This document shows positions 1-5,612 of a DNA stretch of 5,612 nucleotides, piece after piece. The translations under genes were made by a program, and so were the position numbers. The DNA comes from Kiritimatiellia bacterium (GTDB lineage: Bacteria; Verrucomicrobiota; Kiritimatiellia; RFP12; DVOR01): NCBI GenBank assembly GCA_017457555.1, contig JAFTHG010000048.1:1-5612 (forward strand). Direction: 5' to 3'. Under the pieces are notes generated by a model, which saw nothing but the letters and a program-made list of their open reading frames with translations, did no database searches and was not told where the DNA came from. How positions within the stretch are numbered: position 1 is the stretch's first letter; each line of letters starts with the position of its first letter.

Positions 1-1
1 C

Positions 2-139
2 GCACATCACGCCTTTCCACGCCACTTTCTGCACGCTTACACCGCGACCTTTTTGCACCCCGTGACGCATGAACGGAAGACATTGAAAGCACCTTTGACC
101 GCAGATTATCAGCAGGTGCTCGGACATCAAACGAACTGA
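2..139 (+). CDS. RluA/RluD-family pseudouridine synthase, C-terminal end (partial)
   Basis: Frame 2 is open from the left edge to a TGA at 137-139, giving the last 45 residues of a protein whose start lies outside the window. The visible peptide contains RHFLHAYTATFLHPVTHE and then KAPLTADYQ. This fits the usual C-terminus of RluA/RluD-type enzymes, where a basic residue and LHA are followed by a strand ending in HPVT(G)E and an APLP-like motif before the end. These enzymes isomerise uridine to pseudouridine in 23S rRNA or tRNA. The catalytic aspartate region is not in view, so substrate and subfamily (RluA, RluC or RluD) cannot be decided. The stop is 13 bases before the next start codon, so the gene is probably co-transcribed with the helicases downstream. 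The call rests on a short segment only. Confidence 0.75.
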   Translation, partial: AHHAFPRHFLHAYTATFLHPVTHERKTLKAPLTADYQQVLGHQTN

Positions 140-152
140 AAGTGATAAACAA

Positions 153-1895
153 ATGATGACGTTTAAGGATTTGGGACTCTCTGATGCACTTTTGCGTACT
201 GTTGAAGGGTTGGGATTTCACGAGCCAATGCCGATTCAGGCCGAGGCAATACCGGCACTTTTGCCGGAGAATCCGCCAGATTGTGTTGCGTTGGCGGCTA
301 CAGGAACAGGGAAAACATGTGCTTATGGTTTGCCTTTGTTAACGCATACTGTTGCAGAAGAGGCGACCGTGCAGTCGTTGATATTGGCCCCCACGCGCGA
401 ATTGTGTTTGCAAATTGGTGAAGAATTAGCGCGTTTTGCCAAACATTTGCCGGAAATTAAAGTCGTGGCCTGCTATGGAGGCGCACCGATTGGTCAGCAG
501 ATTTTGAAGTTGCAACGTGGCGCGCAAGTCGTGGTGGCAACGCCCGGACGCTTATGTGATTTGATTCGTCGGGAAGCGGTGGCGTTGGATCATGTCAATG
601 TGTGTGTGCTGGATGAAGCAGATGAGATGCTGAATCTTGGATTTCGCGAAGAGTTGACTTTTATTTTGGATGCTGTTCCTGAAGCAGCGGCGATGTGGCT
701 CTTTTCTGCTACGATGCCTCCAGAAGTGGAAAAAATCTCAAAGACTTACATTTCGGAACCGTTGGAAATCACCGTTGGTGCACGGAATGAAGCACAGGCA
801 AATATCGTACATCACGCTTATGCTGTGGCTGAACACAATCGCTATAGTGCTTTACGGCGAATCATTGACTTTGTGCCGGAGATGTACGGCTTGGTCTTTT
901 GCCGGACACGCGTTGATACACAACGCTTAAGTGAAAGCTTAATGCATGATGGTGTCTATGCCGAAGCACTGCACGGAGATTTATCGCAGGCACAACGTGA
1001 TTCGGTAATGCGGAAGTTCCGTGAGAAGGCTGTACGTATTTTGGTCGCAACGGATGTCGCTGCACGTGGTTTGGATGTGGATGATATTACGCACGTGATT
1101 CACTATCATTTGCCGGATGAACCTGCGGTGTATACTCACCGCAGTGGCCGAACCGCCAGAGCGGGGAAGAGTGGCGTTTCCATTGCATTGGTAACGGCAC
1201 GTGAAAAAGCGCGATTGCGGTTGATTGAACGGATTTGTGGGATGCGATTTGAACAACGTGCCATTCCGACAGCAGATGAAGTGCGTCAAAAACATATCTT
1301 CTGGTTATCAGAGCAAGTGCATCAGGTCACGGAGATTAATGACGCAATTACAACGCTTTTACCAGCAGTAACACCGCTCATTGCAGGGTTAACGCCTGAA
1401 GAGGTGTTGGCACGTGTCTTACAATTGCGCCTCTCTGGATTGATTGAAGCTTACGAGGATGCCCAGGATATCAATCCGGCGATTTCGCTCTCAAAGGCAG
1501 AACGTGACGCGGCTTTTGGCGAACGGCAACGGATTATGATTCGTGTAGGACGATTGGATCGTTTGAAAGAAGGTGCCGTTGTACGATTGGCGTGTGAACA
1601 TGCGGGTATTAAAGCAACGGATATCGGTGCTATTGACATCAAGCGAGAGTTTGCCTTCTTTGATGTTCGGGCAGAGTATGGACGTCGCGTGGTTTCTGCG
1701 CTTTCCGGTGTCGCTTTTGATGGTAGGCCACTTGAACCAAAGTTTGTGGATCCATCAGAGGATTTGCATGCTAAAAAGTCTGGTAAGAAGACCACAAAGG
1801 GCTCCTTTGGAAAGAAAAAAGGTTTTGTAACCAACCGACGGAATGGGAAACCTGCCCGTAAACCGAAAAAGCAGTCAGCATCAAAGCCACAGTAA
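153..1895 (+). CDS. DEAD-box ATP-dependent RNA helicase, DeaD/CsdA-like, with DbpA-type RNA-binding domain
   Basis: A 580-residue superfamily 2 helicase that should use ATP to unwind or remodel RNA. Such proteins typically act in ribosome assembly, mRNA decay or cold adaptation. Motifs in order: Q motif GFHEPMPIQ (21-29), motif I AATGTGKT (48-55), Ia PTREL (80-84), GG (109-110), Ib TPGR (130-133), II DEAD (154-157), III SAT (185-187), IV LVFCRTR (247-253), V starting ATDVAARGLDVDD (299-311), VI HRSGRTARAG (329-338). A helical linker follows (about 375-445). Residues about 461-532 match the DbpA/CsdA C-terminal RNA-binding fold (IMIRVGRLD, then AGIKATDIGAIDI, then FFDV). The tail, 540-577, is rich in Lys, Arg and Gly. 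Motif I has Ala where AQTGTGKT is usual, but the Walker lysine (54) and all catalytic motifs are intact. ATG 153 is followed at once by ATG 156; there is no strong ribosome binding site, so coupling to the upstream gene is possible. The family call is secure; choosing between deaD/csdA, cshA and dbpA names is not. Confidence 0.95.
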   Translation: MMTFKDLGLSDALLRTVEGLGFHEPMPIQAEAIPALLPENPPDCVALAATGTGKTCAYGLPLLTHTVAEEATVQSLILAPTRELCLQIGEELARFAKHLPEIKVVACYGGAPIGQQILKLQRGAQVVVATPGRLCDLIRREAVALDHVNVCVLDEADEMLNLGFREELTFILDAVPEAAAMWLFSATMPPEVEKISKTYISEPLEITVGARNEAQANIVHHAYAVAEHNRYSALRRIIDFVPEMYGLVFCRTRVDTQRLSESLMHDGVYAEALHGDLSQAQRDSVMRKFREKAVRILVATDVAARGLDVDDITHVIHYHLPDEPAVYTHRSGRTARAGKSGVSIALVTAREKARLRLIERICGMRFEQRAIPTADEVRQKHIFWLSEQVHQVTEINDAITTLLPAVTPLIAGLTPEEVLARVLQLRLSGLIEAYEDAQDINPAISLSKAERDAAFGERQRIMIRVGRLDRLKEGAVVRLACEHAGIKATDIGAIDIKREFAFFDVRAEYGRRVVSALSGVAFDGRPLEPKFVDPSEDLHAKKSGKKTTKGSFGKKKGFVTNRRNGKPARKPKKQSASKPQ

Positions 1896-1909
1896 GTGGA
1901 TAATGTAAT

Positions 1910-3214
1910 ATGGCGAATACAGTTTTTGACTTATTGAATCGTGATTTGAAGCGTGCCATTTCTGAAATCGGGTACGCCGAGCCTACGCCTATTCAACGAG
2001 AGGCGATTGACCCCATCTTATCCGGTAAAGATCTCTTTGGATGTGCACAAACCGGAACAGGAAAGACAGCAGCATTTGCGCTTCCACTCTTGCATCGTCT
2101 GGCAGAAAAACGGCTTATGGTACGCGCTAAAAAGCCCTTCGTCTTAATTTTGGCTCCTACACGAGAATTGGCGGCTCAGATAGGTGAGAATATTCAGACG
2201 TATGCTCGGTATCAGCGAACGCCGATTTTGACTGTCTTTGGGGGAGTAAATATCCGTCCGCAAATGGATAGCTTGCAGCGAGGCGTGGCCGTTTTGGTGG
2301 CAACCCCAGGACGACTGTTGGATCTTTGTGCACAGCAAGCTGTAGCGTTAGATGCGATTCAAGCAGTGGTATTGGATGAAGCGGATCGGATGTTGGACAT
2401 GGGCTTTTTACCAGATATCCGTAAGATCCTGGACCGTCTGCCTAAAAAACGTCAATCACTCTTTTTCTCTGCCACGCTAACGCCTGAGATTACGGAACTT
2501 GCAGAACATTTTATTCGGACGACGCCTGTAAAAATTCAAATCGATCCGGGTAGGCCGACAGCAGAACGTGTAGCACAACGTGTTCTCTTCGTAGATAAAG
2601 AGAATAAATATGCCTTGTTGAAATGGGTACTGGATGATCCCAAGTGTTTCCGTGTAATCGTTTTTCCTCGTATGAAACATAATGCGGATCGACTTAGTAA
2701 ACAGTTGTATCGCGATGGTTTCCCCTCTGCGTCACTGCACGGCGATAAAAGCCAAAATGCACGTCTTCGCGCACTTGAAGGGTTTAAGGAAGGGAAGATT
2801 CAAGTTTTGGTGGCAACGGATATTGCTGCGCGTGGGATAGATGTTGATGATGTGACGCATGTCATTAACTATGATTTGCCTGATGAAGCTGAAACGTATG
2901 TGCATCGCATTGGGCGAACCGCTCGGGCAGGTGCAGAGGGGGAAGCAATCAGCTTGGTGTGTGCTCATGACCGCGATGCCTTGCGTAGCATTGAACGTTT
3001 TATTGGAATGTCAATCCCACAACATCTGGACCATCCGTTGCATTCAGAAAGTGCACGGACGGCAATGGGCGCGAATGCACGCCGCCCGGCAAAACAGGTT
3101 GGGCAGGGGAAGAATCCCTCACAAAAGCGGCAACCACCCAAGGTTAAAGCGAAACAGAAAGTCTCAAAACCTTTTTGGAAAACCGTTCATACGAAAAATG
3201 GACGCAAGAGTTGA
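1910..3214 (+). CDS. rhlE: DEAD-box ATP-dependent RNA helicase, RhlE-like
   Basis: A 434-residue DEAD-box helicase, close to the usual RhlE length, made of the two RecA-like core domains plus a short basic tail. Motifs: Phe6 and GYAEPTPIQ (21-29) as Q motif, AQTGTGKT (46-53), PTREL (83-87), GG (111-112), TPGR (132-135), DEAD (156-159), SAT (187-189), motif IV IVFPRMKHNADRL (250-262), motif V starting ATDIAARGIDVDD (302-314) and HRIGRTARAG (332-341). SIERFIGMSIP (360-370) is the RhlE-style end of the core. Residues about 381-434 are Lys/Arg/Gln-rich, low in complexity and probably disordered RNA-contacting sequence. No DbpA-type domain is present, unlike the helicase before it. The gap to that gene is 14 bases, with a weak AGTGGA at 1895-1900 as the only ribosome binding site candidate, which suggests one operon. 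Family-level knowledge links RhlE to rRNA maturation and RNA decay; the specific role here is inference. Symbol by similarity only. Confidence 0.93.
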   Translation: MANTVFDLLNRDLKRAISEIGYAEPTPIQREAIDPILSGKDLFGCAQTGTGKTAAFALPLLHRLAEKRLMVRAKKPFVLILAPTRELAAQIGENIQTYARYQRTPILTVFGGVNIRPQMDSLQRGVAVLVATPGRLLDLCAQQAVALDAIQAVVLDEADRMLDMGFLPDIRKILDRLPKKRQSLFFSATLTPEITELAEHFIRTTPVKIQIDPGRPTAERVAQRVLFVDKENKYALLKWVLDDPKCFRVIVFPRMKHNADRLSKQLYRDGFPSASLHGDKSQNARLRALEGFKEGKIQVLVATDIAARGIDVDDVTHVINYDLPDEAETYVHRIGRTARAGAEGEAISLVCAHDRDALRSIERFIGMSIPQHLDHPLHSESARTAMGANARRPAKQVGQGKNPSQKRQPPKVKAKQKVSKPFWKTVHTKNGRKS

Positions 3215-3262
3215 GAGGTAAAGCGCAAGCCGTTATCACCTTTATTCTGTTGAGGGATAAAC

Positions 3263-3310
3263 GTGAACGTACGAGTTGAGAACCATATAGCAGAATATGT
3301 TGAAGAATAG
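3263..3310 (+). CDS. Possible 15-codon leader ORF upstream of queD
   Basis: A GTG at 3263 opens a 15-codon frame (MNVRVENHIAEYVEE if initiated as Met) ending at TAG 3308-3310. It is preceded by GAGGG at 3252-3256, six bases before the GTG, a better ribosome binding site than queD itself has. The stop lies three bases before the first queD ATG, so translating ribosomes could re-initiate on queD. The frame is the same as queD, so the only in-frame barrier between them is the amber codon. The peptide matches nothing I recognise and has no run of one amino acid that would suggest classical attenuation. A chance ORF is a real possibility. Confidence 0.25.
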   Translation: MNVRVENHIAEYVEE

Positions 3311-3313
3311 GAT

Positions 3314-3745
3314 ATGGATATGTTAATCATTACCAAAACAATTTCATTTGATGCTGCCCATTTATTGACAGGTCACGGTGGACAGTGTAAAAATTTGCAT
3401 GGACACACATATCGTGTAGAGGTTGAATTGGGCAATACGCCACCATTGGCAGGGCAGCCAGTGGATATGGTAATGGATTTTAAAGAGCTAAAAGCCGTAT
3501 TGCAAGAAGAGATTGTCGCGCCATGTGACCATGCGTTCCTCTATGACCGGTCAAGTCCCGTAGAATCGGATATTGCAGCAACATTAATAAAGCATGGGTT
3601 GCGTGTTTATCCAATGTGTTGTCGCACCACCAGTGAGAATTTAGCACAACACTTCTTCAAAAAGATCGCGGATAGGGGACTTCCTGTGACAGCTGTTTCT
3701 GTGAGTGAGACGCCGGAATCATGTGCAACGTATCGTAACAAATGA
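3314..3745 (+). CDS. queD: 6-carboxy-5,6,7,8-tetrahydropterin synthase (QueD), 6-pyruvoyl tetrahydropterin synthase family
   Basis: QueD converts 7,8-dihydroneopterin triphosphate to 6-carboxy-tetrahydropterin, the second step from GTP to preQ0 and queuosine, a modified base of certain tRNA anticodons. The 143-residue protein has the family size and all expected residues: zinc ligands His16 (FDAAH), His29 and His31 (NLHGH); catalytic Cys25 in the CxxxHGH signature, which favours QueD over PTPS-III-type enzymes; DF at 55-56; Asp72-His73 (CDHAFLYD); TSEN (106-109); and Glu132 (VSETPES) for pterin binding. The start is uncertain. ATG 3314 has GAAGA (3302-3306) seven bases upstream, while ATG 3320 has AGGA (3309-3312) seven bases upstream and would remove only two residues. 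It follows the RhlE-like gene by 99 bases and is followed by a terminator-like hairpin. No queC, queE, queF or folE is visible next to it. The cytoplasmic enzyme is usually an oligomer, a family property not visible here. Confidence 0.93.
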   Translation: MDMLIITKTISFDAAHLLTGHGGQCKNLHGHTYRVEVELGNTPPLAGQPVDMVMDFKELKAVLQEEIVAPCDHAFLYDRSSPVESDIAATLIKHGLRVYPMCCRTTSENLAQHFFKKIADRGLPVTAVSVSETPESCATYRNK

Positions 3746-3775
3746 TTTCCCTCTTCAAATAAACAGGTAACGATT

Positions 3776-3804
3776 AGGAAGCTTCGGTTTTACCGGGGCT
3801 TCTT
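3776..3804 (+). terminator. Stem-loop after queD, probable transcription terminator
   Basis: AGGAAGCTTCGGT (3776-3788) pairs with ACCGGGGCTTCTT (3792-3804) around a TTT loop. This is a 13-bp stem without bulges and with three G-U pairs. It starts 31 bases after the queD stop. The tail is poor in U (only TTT at 3803-3805 before GG), so intrinsic termination may be inefficient; the hairpin could also protect the 3' end of the transcript. It sensibly separates the rluA-like/helicase/queD unit from nrdD control. Confidence 0.7.
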
Positions 3805-4024
3805 TGGTATAAGTGGTTAAATAGGAGAAATGTATTTAATCTCGTCATTTTGGATGATTTTTTGTCGCAACTGTAAGCGAGGAAAGGGGTGAAATCGCGC
3901 GAAAAGAAAAAAGTTGGAGCCCGGAGGATAAAATAGAGCTCCACAAGAATAAAAAAGTAAAAAAATCTAAAGTCATTGCAATTAAAGGGTTTGTTTCAAT
4001 TGATAACGCTAAAAATGAAAATCT

Positions 4025-4040
4025 ATACTATATGTTGTGT
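4025..4040 (+). promoter_or_regulatory. Probable NrdR box 1 upstream of nrdD
   Basis: The 16-mer ATACTATATGTTGTGT agrees with the NrdR consensus as I recall it (ACACWATATATWGTGT) at 14 of 16 positions, differing only at positions 2 and 10. NrdR is the zinc-finger/ATP-cone repressor of ribonucleotide reductase operons in many bacteria. The box lies just upstream of a candidate -35 (4042) and about 145 bases before the nrdD start, as expected for an NrdR-controlled class III reductase gene. The nrdR gene itself is not in the window. Confidence 0.72.
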
Positions 4041-4041
4041 A

Positions 4042-4070
4042 TTGACGAACAGATATGTAGCATATATGGT
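4042..4070 (+). promoter_or_regulatory. Candidate sigma-70 promoter P1 for nrdD
   Basis: TTGACG (4042-4047, 5 of 6 to TTGACA) and TATGGT (4065-4070, 4 of 6 to TATAAT) are separated by 17 bases. NrdR box 1 ends two bases before the -35, and box 2 covers the -10. If used, transcription would start near 4077 and give a leader of about 110 bases. Confidence 0.45.
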
Positions 4071-4072
4071 TT
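4057..4072 (+). promoter_or_regulatory. Possible NrdR box 2, 32 bp from box 1
   Basis: This weaker copy has a perfect ATATAT core at 4062-4067 and agrees with the consensus at about 10 of 16 positions. Its core starts exactly 32 bp after the core of box 1, about three helical turns. NrdR boxes are known to occur as tandem pairs with spacing near 31-32 bp, so the distance supports a real pair more than the sequence does. The box overlaps the -10 of one candidate promoter and the edge of the -35 of another, consistent with repression. Confidence 0.5.
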
Positions 4073-4099
4073 GACAAGGTTGCAGAGCTTTCGTATTCT
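4071..4099 (+). promoter_or_regulatory. Candidate sigma-70 promoter P2 for nrdD
   Basis: A perfect TTGACA (4071-4076) is followed after 17 bases by TATTCT (4094-4099, 4 of 6 to TATAAT). This is the better scoring of the two overlapping candidates. Its -35 begins inside the last two bases of NrdR box 2. Transcription would start near 4106, leaving a leader of about 80 bases. P1 and P2 may both work, or only one may be real. Confidence 0.5.
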
Positions 4100-4174
4100 A
4101 TTGTGCGTTACATCTGAATTTGATGCATGTCGTGCGATATGGTTTTCAGATGTTTTCATCTTCCTAACAGACAC

Positions 4175-4180
4175 AAGGAG
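4175..4180 (+). promoter_or_regulatory. Ribosome binding site of nrdD
   Basis: AAGGAG ends five bases before ATG 4186, a strong canonical Shine-Dalgarno site that fixes the nrdD start. A small AGATG/CATCT hairpin with a TTTT loop (4148-4161) lies 13 bases upstream and is not expected to mask it. Confidence 0.85.
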
Positions 4181-4185
4181 CTCCA

Positions 4186-5612
4186 ATGATTAAGACCGTT
4201 ATCAAGCGCGATGGACGCCAGGTGCCGTTCAATCTCGCCAAGATCGCAACTGCCATTTTGAAGGCATTAGCACAAACGCGTACGTGCGAACAGCTTGCCG
4301 ACAAGGATGATTTTGAATTGGAAGCTTTGGCCAATAAGTTGGCCGAAGAGGCAACGCGTAAGGTAACGATTGAAACTCCGGACATTGAGCAGATTCAAGA
4401 TGCGGTTGAACGCGTCTTGATGGATAATGATTTGCCCAATACAGCAAAGAGCTACATTCTCTATCGTGCAGAGCGTTCGCGTGCACGTGAGCGTAATACA
4501 AAGTTGATGCGGACACTTTCAGACATCGTTTATTCGTCGGCTAAAGATTCCGATGTGAAGCGTGAAAATGCCAATATTGATGGTGACACGGCAATGGGCT
4601 CGATGTTGAAGTTTGGATCAGAGAGTTCAAAGCAGTTCTACATTGATAATATGTTGCGTCCGGAAGTTGCCCGTGCACACGAACAGGGCGACATTCATAT
4701 TCATGACTTGGATTTCTACAGCCTCACGATGACGTGCTGTCAGATTGATCTTGTGGATTTGTTGTCGCGCGGTTTCAGCACGGGGCACGGCTTCTTGCGT
4801 CCACCACGTGATATTCGCTCGTTTGCAGCATTGGCATGCATTGCTATTCAGTCTAACCAGAATGACCAGCATGGCGGACAGTCGGTGCCGAACTTTGATT
4901 ATGCAATGGCGAATGGTGTGCGGATGACCTATGCGCGTCACTACAAGACATCGTTGCGCGAAGCCATTGAATTGTTGTGTGACAACAAGGAATTGGCTGC
5001 TACGTTTGAAGTAATCGCGCCGCCAACGATGACGACAGTAGACGAGCCGACCTATGTGCAGAGTGAAGCCGATGCGCTGAAGGCGGCAGGCGTTGAAGAA
5101 ACGCTGATTTTGCGTATTCAGGCATTTACGCGTGAACATGCGCTTGCTGCTACCGATCGCGATACTTATCAAGCAATGGAAGCGCTTGTGCATAATCTGA
5201 ACTCGATGCATTCGCGCGCCGGTGCTCAGACGCCATTCTCCTCCATCAATTATGGCACGGATATTTCACCTGAAGGTCGGATGGTGATGCGGAATCTCTT
5301 GTTAGCTACTCGTGCCGGATTGGGTGACGGCGAAACGCCAATTTTCCCGATTCAGATCTTCCGTGTCAAGAAGGGGGTCAGCTGTGATGCGGGCGACCCG
5401 AACTATGATTTATTCAAGCTCGCATGTGAAGTGAGTGCGAAGCGCTTGTTCCCCAACTTCTGCTTCCAGGATGCACCTTTCAATGCTGCGCTTTATCGCG
5501 AAGGACATCCTGAAACAGAAATCAGCTATATGGGATGCCGCACACGTGTTGGCACGAATGTTTACGATCCATCCAAATCTCAGGTTTGGAAGCGTGGCAA
5601 CCTGAGCTTTAC
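4186..5612 (+). CDS. nrdD: Anaerobic (class III) ribonucleoside-triphosphate reductase, N-terminal part (runs off the right edge)
   Basis: NrdD reduces ribonucleoside triphosphates to deoxyribonucleotides without oxygen, using a glycyl radical made by its activase NrdG. The frame is open to the right edge, with 475 complete codons. Residues about 3-95 form an ATP-cone (VIKRDGRQVPF at 5-15), the allosteric activity domain. The catalytic barrel begins around 110: HIHD (171-174), then TCCQIDL, where Cys184 aligns with the conserved first active-site cysteine; NDQHGGQS (226-233); HSRAGAQTPFSSINYGT (342-358), a strong class III signature; and YMGCRTRV, where Cys451 fits the second active-site cysteine. 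About 240-300 residues are missing, including the expected zinc-binding cysteines and the C-terminal radical glycine motif. An nrdG gene would be expected downstream but cannot be seen. The start is fixed by AAGGAG five bases upstream. Upstream NrdR-like boxes suggest dATP/ATP-sensed repression. Identity is very secure. Confidence 0.97.
   Translation, partial: MIKTVIKRDGRQVPFNLAKIATAILKALAQTRTCEQLADKDDFELEALANKLAEEATRKVTIETPDIEQIQDAVERVLMDNDLPNTAKSYILYRAERSRARERNTKLMRTLSDIVYSSAKDSDVKRENANIDGDTAMGSMLKFGSESSKQFYIDNMLRPEVARAHEQGDIHIHDLDFYSLTMTCCQIDLVDLLSRGFSTGHGFLRPPRDIRSFAALACIAIQSNQNDQHGGQSVPNFDYAMANGVRMTYARHYKTSLREAIELLCDNKELAATFEVIAPPTMTTVDEPTYVQSEADALKAAGVEETLILRIQAFTREHALAATDRDTYQAMEALVHNLNSMHSRAGAQTPFSSINYGTDISPEGRMVMRNLLLATRAGLGDGETPIFPIQIFRVKKGVSCDAGDPNYDLFKLACEVSAKRLFPNFCFQDAPFNAALYREGHPETEISYMGCRTRVGTNVYDPSKSQVWKRGNLSF

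Larger units (their letters stand above)
3746..4185. other. 440-base gene-poor region between queD and nrdD
   Basis: This stretch is visibly richer in A and T than the flanking genes. It holds the queD hairpin on the left and the nrdD promoter, NrdR-box-like sites and leader on the right (listed separately). In between I see no confident gene. Tiny ORFs are present: one at 3830-3892 (20 codons, AGGAG only two bases from its ATG) whose stop overlaps in GTGA with the GTG of another at 3889-3936 (15 codons, lysine-rich). A six-base inverted repeat TGGAGC/GCTCCA spans about 3915-3943. One plus-strand frame stays open from 3858 to 4193 but has no ATG, GTG or TTG before 4032, so it is not a normal gene. 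A fossil gene fragment or chance are both possible. Confidence 0.6.

Noticed and set aside
3233..3261. Promoter for queD: TTATCA-17-GATAAA.
   Set aside because: Each hexamer matches only four of six positions, which is common by chance; queD may simply be read from the upstream operon.
3215..3262. Possible intrinsic terminator after the RhlE-like gene (AGGT at 3216 against ACCT).
   Set aside because: Only four contiguous pairs can be made around an 18-base interior that does not fold well, and no U run follows.
3215..3313. preQ1 riboswitch before queD.
   Set aside because: I could not find the short GC stem, the C-rich loop and the A-rich tail reaching the ribosome site that define class I, nor a convincing class II fold.
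3990..4020. FNR-type site (TTGAT-N4-ATCAA) suggested by the anaerobic gene downstream.
   Set aside because: One half, TTGAT, is present near 4000, but the second half reads CTAAA; TCAATTGA is just a short palindrome.
4032..4193. 53-codon ORF from ATG 4032 overlapping the nrdD start.
   Set aside because: There is no ribosome binding site, its ATG lies inside the NrdR box and upstream of both predicted transcription starts, and nrdD has its own strong site.
4627..5211. 194-codon minus-strand open frame inside nrdD.
   Set aside because: It is antisense to a strongly conserved coding region with intact family motifs, and its translation looks like a shadow frame without recognisable domains.

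Overview
The window reads almost entirely on the plus strand and looks like ordinary bacterial chromosome. A gene for the class III (oxygen-sensitive, glycyl-radical) ribonucleotide reductase, preceded by what looks like a pair of NrdR boxes, points to an anaerobe or facultative anaerobe. Sigma-70-like promoter hexamers and a clean AAGGAG ribosome binding site before this gene argue against a Bacteroidetes-type host. A Firmicutes-like or related anaerobic lineage is my best guess, but nothing here fixes the taxon. I see no insertion sequence, CRISPR array, tRNA or rRNA.

Layout. Positions 2-139 are the last 45 codons of an RluA/RluD-family pseudouridine synthase. After 13 bases comes a 580-residue DEAD-box RNA helicase of the DeaD/CsdA type with a DbpA-like RNA-binding domain and a lysine-rich tail (153-1895). 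After 14 bases comes a second, RhlE-like DEAD-box helicase of 434 residues (1910-3214). These three tightly spaced genes look like one transcription unit for RNA modification and remodelling, probably serving ribosome assembly. A 99-base gap follows. It holds a possible 15-codon leader ORF with a good ribosome binding site, in frame with the next gene and separated from it by an amber codon. Then comes queD (3314-3745), the 6-carboxytetrahydropterin synthase of queuosine (tRNA modification) synthesis. A 13-bp stem-loop at 3776-3804 probably ends this unit.

The 440-base gap 3746-4185 is AT-rich and holds the control region of the last gene: two NrdR-box-like sequences 32 bp apart, overlapped by two candidate sigma-70 promoters, then an untranslated leader of about 80-110 bases. 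It also contains an unexplained stop-free frame of 112 codons without a usable start codon. From 4186 to the right edge runs nrdD, of which 475 complete codons are visible. It carries the ATP-cone and both active-site cysteine regions, while the glycyl-radical end lies outside the window.

Functionally there are two blocks: an RNA modification and remodelling cluster (rluA-like, two helicases, queD), and an independently controlled deoxyribonucleotide supply gene. I did not find a convincing new system. The best leads are the NrdR/promoter architecture, the possible queD leader ORF and the long open frame upstream of nrdD.
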